Of a stretch of 64,000 nt of DNA, positions 8,605 through 15,317 are shown one piece after another. The position numbers were made by a program, and so were the translations under genes. Under the pieces are notes generated by a model, which was not told where the DNA came from, searched no databases, and saw only the letters and a list, made by a program, of their open reading frames with translations. Numbering within the stretch: position 1 is the stretch's first letter; the number at the start of each line of letters is the position of its first letter. Source of the stretch: Thermoflexales bacterium (GTDB lineage: Bacteria > Chloroflexota > Anaerolineae > J036 > Brachytrichaceae); assembly GCA_019694215.1 (NCBI GenBank), contig JAIBCK010000001.1, positions 1-64,000 of the forward strand, read 5' to 3'.

Positions 8605-8621
8605 GGCGCGCGCCGCGCGCC
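8605..8621 (+). promoter_or_regulatory. GC hairpin before the ATP-grasp gene
   Basis: A perfect 7-bp inverted repeat (GGCGCGC / GCGCGCC) with a 3-nt loop ends 3 nt before a GGTGGAGG ribosome-binding site (8625-8632). The 138-nt intergenic space (8499-8636) is the longest gap in the cluster. The hairpin could modulate ribosome access; no T-tract follows, so it is not a terminator. Confidence 0.35.
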
Positions 8622-8636
8622 CATGGTGGAGGATTC

Positions 8637-9560
8637 ATGAAGAAGATCGGAGTCATCGTTGGTCGTGAGTGGTCATGGCCGCCCGCATTCATCGAGGAAG
8701 TCAACGGTCGCAAGGCCGGCGTCACAGCCGAGTATGTCAAGTTGGGGGGCACCCGCATGGCGACGCCGAGCGGCTATGCCGTCATCGTCGACCGCATCTC
8801 GCACGAGGTGCCTTACTACCGGTCCTATCTCAAGAATGCGATGCTGCAGGGCGCGCGCATCGTGAACAATCCGTTCATGTGGACGGCCGATGACAAGTTC
8901 TTTGGCGCAAGCCTGATCACCAACCTGGGCGTGGCCAGCCCGAAGACCGTCGTCCTGCCGAACAAGGACTACGTGCCCGGGATCGTGCACACCGAGAGCC
9001 TGCGCAATTTGGATTACCCGGTGCCCTGGCAGGAGCATATCGACTACCTGGGTGGCTTCCCGGTGGTCCTCAAGGACGCCCATGGCGGCGGGTGGAAGAA
9101 CGTCAGCGTTGTGCGCGGCTGGGATGACCTGTGGAGGGCATACAACGACTCCGGCCTGCTGACGATGGTGCTGCAGGAGTTCATCCAGTGGGACAACTAC
9201 CTGCGCTGCATGTGCATTGGCCAGGATCACGTTCTGGTGAGCAAGTACGATCCAGACAAGCGCCAGTATCTCGCGCACGATCTGACGCCAGCCATGCACG
9301 ATCGAATCGTCGAGGACTCACGCAAGATCGTCCGTGCGCTGGGCTATGACATGAACACGATCGAGTATGCCGTGCGCGGCGGCGTGCCGTATGCCATCGA
9401 CTTCATGAATCCGGCGCCGGACATGGATGTCTATTCGACCGGCAAGGACTACCACCGCTGGTGTGTCGAGAAGATGGCCGACATGTGCATCGACTACGCG
9501 CTCAACCCACAGCCGCAGGTTGCCGAATTCCGCTGGTCGGCGATGTTTGGCGCGCGCTGA
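8637..9560 (+). CDS. ATP-grasp ligase (RimK-like)
   Basis: 307 residues. The ATP-grasp core is visible: Lys146 with a Gly-rich loop (VVLKDAHGGGWKN), an adenine-side Glu at about 181 (LQEFIQWDNYLR), Glu243 (NTIEYAV) and the metal-binding D-x-x-N at 255-258 (DFMNPAPD). Such enzymes join a carboxylate to an amine through an acyl phosphate. A good Shine-Dalgarno (GGAGG) supports the ATG. Neighbours are a second ATP-grasp, a GCS2 ligase and an esterase, so it probably catalyses one step in the synthesis of a small peptide or amide. Substrates cannot be read from sequence. Confidence 0.85.
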   Translation: MKKIGVIVGREWSWPPAFIEEVNGRKAGVTAEYVKLGGTRMATPSGYAVIVDRISHEVPYYRSYLKNAMLQGARIVNNPFMWTADDKFFGASLITNLGVASPKTVVLPNKDYVPGIVHTESLRNLDYPVPWQEHIDYLGGFPVVLKDAHGGGWKNVSVVRGWDDLWRAYNDSGLLTMVLQEFIQWDNYLRCMCIGQDHVLVSKYDPDKRQYLAHDLTPAMHDRIVEDSRKIVRALGYDMNTIEYAVRGGVPYAIDFMNPAPDMDVYSTGKDYHRWCVEKMADMCIDYALNPQPQVAEFRWSAMFGAR

Positions 9561-9601
9561 GCCTCCTCCAACGCACCCTTTCGTCACACGTTTTTCCGGC
9601 C

Positions 9602-10996
9602 ATGACATCACTCAGGCGGGCCATCGAGGCCTATCACTCCCTCCTGACGAACGACGCCGCGCTGGCCCAGGCGACGGCGGCGCAGCTCGACGACCAGCAG
9701 CGGCGACGCGGCCTGTTCTTTGGCGAGCGCGCCATCGCCAGTGTCCTGCGACCGCGCTTTCTGACGACGTCGCAGTACCACTACCTGCAACGTTCCATCG
9801 GCGCGATCCTGCCTGCCTTTGCAAAGGCGGAGGCCGCGGCGCTGCGCGATCCGAACGTGCTTGAGCAGTTCATGCTTTCGGACTGGGAGAAGAGCCTGCT
9901 GGCCTTCGAGCCCGGCTTTTCATCCAGCCCCAACGCGCGGATGGACTGCTTCTTCGTCACCGACGAGGTCGAGACCGGCACCCTGGCGATGACCGAGTAC
10001 AACGCAGAGACCCCCGCCGCGGTTGGCTACACCGATGTGCTCAGCGAGGTCTTCCTCAGCCTGCCAGCGATGGGCGAGCTGCAACGCGACTACGAGCTGC
10101 GCCCCCTGCCCGGCCGCCACCACATGCTGCACGCCCTGCGCGACGCCTTCGCCCGTTCCGGGGTTGGCACACCGGGCGAGGCCATGCGCGTGGTCATCGC
10201 GGACTGGAAGGAAGTGCCGACTTACAGCGAATTCCGCATCTTCCGCGACTACTTCCGAAGCATGGGGGTGGATTGCGTGATCGGCGATCCGCGTCAGATG
10301 CGCTTCGATGGCGAGCGACTCATGGTGGTCGATGAGGACGGCCGGGATTTCCATGCCAACGTCATCTACAAACGCGTGCTTCTGACCGAGCTGGCGACGC
10401 GCAGCCCGGAGAAGCTGGAGCATCCGATCTTCAAGGCGGTCAACGCGCGCAAGGCGGTGCTGTCCAACCCGTATCGCTGCAAGATCCTGCACCAGAAGGC
10501 CAGCCTGGCGGTGCTGAGCGATGAGCGCAACCGACACCTGTTCAGCGCCGCGGAGCAGCGCGCGATCCGGGCCTTCATTCCGTGGACGCGGGAGTTGAGC
10601 GAGCGTTACACCGAATACGAGGGCGCGCGCGTCGACCTGGTGCGCTTCCTGCGCGACAACAAGGACATCCTCGTGCTCAAGCCAAATGATGAGTACGGCG
10701 GCAAGGGCATCGTGCTGGGTTGGACGGTGGACCAGACCGAGTGGGAGCGCAAGATCGCGGAGTATCTCCGCGAAAAGGCAATTGTGCAACGCAAGGTCAT
10801 TATCCCCAGTGAGCCGTATCCCAGCTTCGTTGACGGGCGGGTCGAGGTCTACGATCGCATGCTGGATACCGACCCGTATATCTGGGACAGCCGCTGGACG
10901 AGCGGATGTCTGACGCGGTTGTCGACCGCGGACCTTCTGAATGTCACGGCGGGGGGCGGCTCGACAGTGCCCTCCTTCATCGTCGAAGCGCGCTAG
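9602..10996 (+). CDS. Circularly permuted ATP-grasp protein
   Basis: 464 residues, resembling the COG2308-type circularly permuted ATP-grasp family. In this order the metal-binding acidic cluster comes early (around 115-140, with TEYNAETPA) and the nucleotide-binding Lys and Gly-rich loop come late (Lys360 in LVLKPNDEYGGKG). The ATG at 9602 is favoured over an upstream extension that would overlap the previous gene. No Shine-Dalgarno is obvious. In many bacteria this family is found beside GCS2-type ligases, and is thought to form amide bonds; product unknown. Confidence 0.82.
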   Translation: MTSLRRAIEAYHSLLTNDAALAQATAAQLDDQQRRRGLFFGERAIASVLRPRFLTTSQYHYLQRSIGAILPAFAKAEAAALRDPNVLEQFMLSDWEKSLLAFEPGFSSSPNARMDCFFVTDEVETGTLAMTEYNAETPAAVGYTDVLSEVFLSLPAMGELQRDYELRPLPGRHHMLHALRDAFARSGVGTPGEAMRVVIADWKEVPTYSEFRIFRDYFRSMGVDCVIGDPRQMRFDGERLMVVDEDGRDFHANVIYKRVLLTELATRSPEKLEHPIFKAVNARKAVLSNPYRCKILHQKASLAVLSDERNRHLFSAAEQRAIRAFIPWTRELSERYTEYEGARVDLVRFLRDNKDILVLKPNDEYGGKGIVLGWTVDQTEWERKIAEYLREKAIVQRKVIIPSEPYPSFVDGRVEVYDRMLDTDPYIWDSRWTSGCLTRLSTADLLNVTAGGGSTVPSFIVEAR

Positions 10997-11041
10997 CCGC
11001 GCCGCAGGCCGCAAACCCTATCACAACAGCAGGAGCGACCC

Positions 11042-12157
11042 ATGAAAACCCCCACCTTCAACATCGGCATCGAAGAGGAATACCAAATCGTCGACCCCGA
11101 GACGCGTGAGCTCAAGTCGTACATTACACAGCTGATCGAGGAAGCCGGCAAGATGAAACTCTTCGAGAGCATGAAGCCGGAACTGCATCAATCGATGGTC
11201 GAGGTGGGCACCGAGGTCTGCCAGACGCCGGCCGAGGCACGCCGCGAGCTGGTCAACCTGCGTCGCGACCTGATGGGGCTGGCGGCGCGCAAGGGGCTGA
11301 AGATCGTCTCGGCGGGAACGCACCCGTTTTCCAACTGGATGGAGCAACCCATCACCCCGCTCGAGCGCTACATGGGCGTGCGCTCGGACATGGCCGTGCT
11401 GGCGCAACAGCTGCTGATCTTCGGCACCCACGTCCACGTCGGGATCGAGGATCCGGAAGTGATGATCGACGTGATGAACGTGTCGCGCTATCTCATCCCG
11501 CATGTGCTGTGCCTCTCGACCAGCTCGCCGTTCTGGCTGGGCAGCGACACGGGCCTGAAGAGCTATCGCAGCGTCATCTTCAAGAACTTCCCGCGCTCGG
11601 GCACGGCGCCCGTCTTCAACAGCCACAGCGACTACCAGAACTACGTCAGCATGCTGACCGAGGCCGGGTCCATCCCGGACTCGACCAAAATTTGGTGGGA
11701 TTGCCGGCCGAACAAGAAATACCCGACGCTCGAGTTCCGCGTTTGCGACGTGTGCACGCGCGTGGATGAAGCCGTATGCATGGCGGCCATTTTCCAGGCC
11801 ATCTGCTTCAAGTGCTGGAAGCTGCGCCGCAGCAACATGACCTTCCGCGTCTACCCCACCCACCTGATCGACGAGAACAAGTGGCGCGCAGTGCGATACG
11901 GGCTGGATGGCAAGCTCATCGACTTCGGCAAGAGGCAGGAGCTGCCCGCGCGCGAGCTGATTCGCGAGATGATCGAATGGTTCATCGGCGATGTCATCGA
12001 CGAGCTGGGCAGCCGCAAGGAAATCGAGTATGCGTATCGCATCCTTGAGGAAGGCAGCAGCGCCGACCGCCAGCTGCGCGTGTTCCGTGAGACCGGAAGC
12101 CTCCATGCGGTGGTCGATCACCTGATCCGCGAGACCGAAGAGGGCGTGCTCGGGTAG
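11042..12157 (+). CDS. Carboxylate-amine ligase, GCS2 family (YbdK-like)
   Basis: 371 residues, a glutamine-synthetase-fold ligase of the glutamate-cysteine ligase 2 family. The metal-binding start GIEEEYQ (Glu11-13), the HVHVGI motif with His130 and His132, and [11 protein letters not shown] (Glu231, Arg233, Asp236) are all present. YbdK-type proteins have weak gamma-glutamylcysteine ligase activity; the true substrate here is unknown. A Shine-Dalgarno AGGAG precedes the ATG. It lies 12 nt upstream of a nucleoside kinase gene and completes a set of three consecutive ligases. Confidence 0.9.
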   Translation: MKTPTFNIGIEEEYQIVDPETRELKSYITQLIEEAGKMKLFESMKPELHQSMVEVGTEVCQTPAEARRELVNLRRDLMGLAARKGLKIVSAGTHPFSNWMEQPITPLERYMGVRSDMAVLAQQLLIFGTHVHVGIEDPEVMIDVMNVSRYLIPHVLCLSTSSPFWLGSDTGLKSYRSVIFKNFPRSGTAPVFNSHSDYQNYVSMLTEAGSIPDSTKIWWDCRPNKKYPTLEFRVCDVCTRVDEAVCMAAIFQAICFKCWKLRRSNMTFRVYPTHLIDENKWRAVRYGLDGKLIDFGKRQELPARELIREMIEWFIGDVIDELGSRKEIEYAYRILEEGSSADRQLRVFRETGSLHAVVDHLIRETEEGVLG

Positions 12158-12168
12158 CGGGGGACACC

Positions 12169-12792
12169 GTGCGCGAGGAGCCCAGTTTCATCGTCATCGC
12201 CGGCAACATTGGCGCGGGAAAGACCACGCTGGTGAGCCGGCTCGCAAAACGTCTGGACTGGGAGGCGGCGTTCGAGCCGCACGCCGAGAACCCGTATCTG
12301 GAGGACTTCTACGCCGACATGCGGGCGTGGAGCTTCCACTCGCAGACCTTCTTTCTGTCTCGCCGGTTGGAGCAACACCACCGCATCGGGCAACGCACGC
12401 GCCCGGTATTGCAGGATCGCAGCCTGTATGAGGATGCCGAGGTCTTCGCGCGCAACCTGCATGAGCAAGGCAACATGAGTGACCGCGACTGGGCCACGTA
12501 TCACGCGCTGTATCAGACGATGGCGCAGGTGATCCCCGCGCCGAGCCTCGCCATCTACCTGCGCGCGAACGTGCCCACCCTGCTCGATCGCATCGAGCGG
12601 CGCAAGCGCGCCTACGAACAGGCCATTCCGGTCGAGTATCTCGAGCGGCTGAATGGGCTGTACGAACGTTGGGCGAACTCGTTCACCGTGTGTCCTCTGT
12701 TGACGCTGGAGGCAGAGGCCTACGATTGGTACACGGCGCGTGACATCGACCGGATCGCTGCACTCATCCGGGCGCGGCTTGGGCTGACCTGA
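12169..12792 (+). CDS. Deoxynucleoside kinase family protein
   Basis: 207 residues starting with GTG. The P-loop GNIGAGKT is at 12-19, the catalytic DRS motif at 83-85 (QDRSLYED), and the lid arginines follow in the RIERRKRAYE segment near 145. Family members phosphorylate deoxynucleosides with ATP. The gene follows the GCS2 ligase after 11 nt, so it is probably the last gene of the ligase operon. It could be a plain salvage enzyme carried along, or it could phosphorylate a nucleoside-like part of the cluster product; the sequence does not decide. Confidence 0.87.
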   Translation: MREEPSFIVIAGNIGAGKTTLVSRLAKRLDWEAAFEPHAENPYLEDFYADMRAWSFHSQTFFLSRRLEQHHRIGQRTRPVLQDRSLYEDAEVFARNLHEQGNMSDRDWATYHALYQTMAQVIPAPSLAIYLRANVPTLLDRIERRKRAYEQAIPVEYLERLNGLYERWANSFTVCPLLTLEAEAYDWYTARDIDRIAALIRARLGLT

Positions 12793-12809
12793 CGCTGCGG
12801 GACGAGACG

Positions 12810-14018
12810 TCAGACGTTGCGGCCTGTTTCGAGCACATCGCCGCGCGTGACAAACTGTTGCGCGAAGCGCTCCTTGTAGTCGTCGAGCAGCGCGTGCGTG
12901 CGAGCGGCATCCGATGAACGCACGATCAGCCCGGCGTGCCAGGGCTTGTTCATCCGCCACACCACCTCGGGCGCATCAAAGCCGCTCAGATCCGGGTGCT
13001 CCTGTTTGGCGAGGCAGACCAGGATGCCGGCCGTGTCATGGCGCCGCTCGCCCAACGTATAACTTTCACCCTTGGCGTTGGCGATCTCGATGCGCGCCCA
13101 TTCGCGCCAGGGATTGATCCCGGTGGCCTGCTCCAGCATGTCGGCCAGGTTGGCACCGCCCACGCGCGCGGCGATTTCGAGGAAGTAGTACTTCCCATCG
13201 GCGCGGCCACGGATGAACTCGGCATGCGTCGGGCCACGCACCATCCCCAGGTCGCGAAGAAGCTGCTTGTTGAGCGCGAGCAATTGACGGCTTTCCTCGC
13301 CGCTGGGATCCAACGTGGCGCTGGTGAAAACGCCGCCGCCGTGCGACACGCTGAGCGGCGGCGCGCCGTATTTGCTCGCGGTCGCCCACTGCACCTCGCG
13401 CTCCCAGGTCAGGGCGTCAACGTGATAGACATCGCCAGGCACGAAGTGCTCGAGCACATAGTTCGACTGGGCATCGCCGAGGCGCTCGAGGTGCGGCCAC
13501 AGCTCATCCGGGTGCTCGATCTTCTTGATGCCCATCGCGCCGGCCTCGCCGCGCGGCTTGAGCAGATACGGCGGCGCGATGCGGCCCATGAAGTCGCGGA
13601 TCGCATCGTAGTTGATCACGCCGACGAAGGCCGGCACCGCGATCCCCGCCTCGCTGGCCTTGACACGCATGGCGAGCTTGTCGCGGAAGTAGCGCGCCGT
13701 GGTGTCGCCCATGCCCGGGATGCGAAGGTGCTCGCGCAGGGTGGCGGCCGTGTCGACCTCGTAGTCATCGAGCGGCAGGATGCGGTCGATGACGGTACTG
13801 CGTGCGAAATACGAGACGGCGTTGATCACATGCTGTTTGTTGGCCAGGCTCGGCATGTAATAGATGTCGCTCAGGCAGTCGTGCGGCCAATCCCCATCGC
13901 GCCAACGCTCCTCGGTGAGCAGGTACACCCGTGCGCCGAGGCGCTTGAGCTCCTGCATGACGAGCTGGCCTTTGACGGCGCTGCTGATGCACAGAAAGGT
14001 GATGGGTCGTTCAGCCAT
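12810..14018 (-). CDS. ATP-grasp ligase convergent to the ligase cluster
   Basis: 402 residues with a preATP-grasp domain (1-105) and an ATP-grasp core: Lys154 (YLLKPRGEAGAMG), Glu190 (YVLEHFV), Glu281 and the RVGG loop (FLEIAARVGGAN). It resembles amino-acid or peptide ligases of the carbamoyl-phosphate-synthase-like group. A Shine-Dalgarno (AGGAGCG) lies 8 nt before the ATG. It ends 17 nt from the kinase gene, tail to tail. Being a fourth ligase beside three others makes a shared pathway plausible, although it has its own promoter. Confidence 0.83.
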   Translation of the reverse strand: MAERPITFLCISSAVKGQLVMQELKRLGARVYLLTEERWRDGDWPHDCLSDIYYMPSLANKQHVINAVSYFARSTVIDRILPLDDYEVDTAATLREHLRIPGMGDTTARYFRDKLAMRVKASEAGIAVPAFVGVINYDAIRDFMGRIAPPYLLKPRGEAGAMGIKKIEHPDELWPHLERLGDAQSNYVLEHFVPGDVYHVDALTWEREVQWATASKYGAPPLSVSHGGGVFTSATLDPSGEESRQLLALNKQLLRDLGMVRGPTHAEFIRGRADGKYYFLEIAARVGGANLADMLEQATGINPWREWARIEIANAKGESYTLGERRHDTAGILVCLAKQEHPDLSGFDAPEVVWRMNKPWHAGLIVRSSDAARTHALLDDYKERFAQQFVTRGDVLETGRNV

Positions 14019-14120
14019 GATGTCTCGCTCCTGATGCTGCGCGGAAGTCTGTCCGTGATGTTACACGAAATTGTGCCTGGGTGCGGCATTGCGTGTACGC
14101 AGCCTCGCTCCGGGCGAGCG

Positions 14121-15305
14121 CTAGCGCACCGTAACTTCGGCCTGGCCGGTCATCCCCGGCAGCAGGCCGATGCCCCCGCCCGAGCCCGCTGCATCGACGG
14201 CGATCAGAATGGTGAAGATCGCAGCATTGCCCTGTGTCCCCGACGACTGCGGCAGGATGGCGCTGACCCGGCCGTTGAACTCGCGGTCAAAGGGCTTGAG
14301 GCGCAGCGTGGCGGGCGCGCCGACCCGGATCGCGCCAAGGTCGCGCTCGGACAGGTTGCTGCTGCGAAAGACGAGCGCGTCGATCTGCGACAGCGTCACC
14401 ACCGGCGCTGCGCCGGCAGTGGCGCCGACCGCGACGGCGACGTCCTGCACGACGCACGCGCACGGGCTGAGCAGCGTTGCGCGGGCGAGGTTGCGTTCCG
14501 CGCGCGCGACGGCACCCTGCGCCTGGGCCAGCTCGGCGGCGGCCACGCGCTTCTGCTCGACGGTCTGGCTGATCGGTTCCGTCAGCGTGCGCAGGCGGGC
14601 ATCGGCGGACTGGATGTTCGACCAGGCCTGGGCATACTCCTGCGCGCTGGCACCCTTCTGCGCATCGAGGTAGCGCTGATACGCGGCCCGCTCAGACTCG
14701 TAGAGCGCACCCACGTTCGCATCGTTGGACTTACAGGTGGCGCTGCTCGCGCTGAGGCCGCAAGCCGCATCGCGCGAGATCTGCGCCGACCAAAGCTGAT
14801 CGCGGGCCTGGTTCCATGCGCGCTGTGCGAGCTCGATGCCCGACGCCGTTGGGCGTTTGTCCAGCTCAGCGTACGCGGCCTGGGCGGCCGCGAGCGCGGC
14901 ACGGGCTGAATCGATGTCCGCCTGCCGCGATGTCGTCGGTGCCGCGGCCTGGGCCTGGCGGGCCTCAAGCAGGGCGAGCTGCTCGCGCGCCTGCGCAAGC
15001 GCATCCTGCAGGGCCGTGTCGTCGAGCCGGGCAATCAGGTCGCCACGCCCGACGCGCTGGCCGGGCTGAACGGTGACGGTGAGCACGCGCCCGCTGGTCT
15101 CGAAGGCGAGCCCCACCGCCGGCTGCGCCAGCGCGAGCGCGCCATCCACCGCGACGGTCTGCCGGGCCGCGGCGATCGCGGTCGGGAGGGGGATGGGCGT
15201 GGGGACCAGGGTCGGAGCGCCCGGGCGACCCGGTTGTTGGGCGGGCGAGCAGGCGCTCAGGATCAGCACAAGCGAGGCGATGGCAAGTTTTTTGACGTTA
15301 TGCAT
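14121..15305 (-). CDS. HlyD/RND-type periplasmic adaptor lipoprotein
   Basis: 394 residues. A lipoprotein signal ends in the lipobox LSAC (Cys19), followed by a Pro-rich linker. A biotinyl-lipoyl-like half (VGLAFETSGRVLTVTVQPGQ) follows at about 65-95, then a long Ala/Gln-rich coiled-coil hairpin (about 100-270), the second lipoyl half and a beta-barrel. This is the MacA/HlyD adaptor architecture used by ABC exporters. It lies 12 nt downstream of an FtsX-like permease gene, its obvious partner. Confidence 0.85.
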   Translation of the reverse strand: MHNVKKLAIASLVLILSACSPAQQPGRPGAPTLVPTPIPLPTAIAAARQTVAVDGALALAQPAVGLAFETSGRVLTVTVQPGQRVGRGDLIARLDDTALQDALAQAREQLALLEARQAQAAAPTTSRQADIDSARAALAAAQAAYAELDKRPTASGIELAQRAWNQARDQLWSAQISRDAACGLSASSATCKSNDANVGALYESERAAYQRYLDAQKGASAQEYAQAWSNIQSADARLRTLTEPISQTVEQKRVAAAELAQAQGAVARAERNLARATLLSPCACVVQDVAVAVGATAGAAPVVTLSQIDALVFRSSNLSERDLGAIRVGAPATLRLKPFDREFNGRVSAILPQSSGTQGNAAIFTILIAVDAAGSGGGIGLLPGMTGQAEVTVR

Positions 15306-15317
15306 GGGATCTCGATG

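Noticed and set aside
12936-14909. A 657-codon plus-strand frame across the fourth ATP-grasp and adaptor genes
   Set aside because: It spans two well-recognised minus-strand genes and the gap between them and shows no protein family features.
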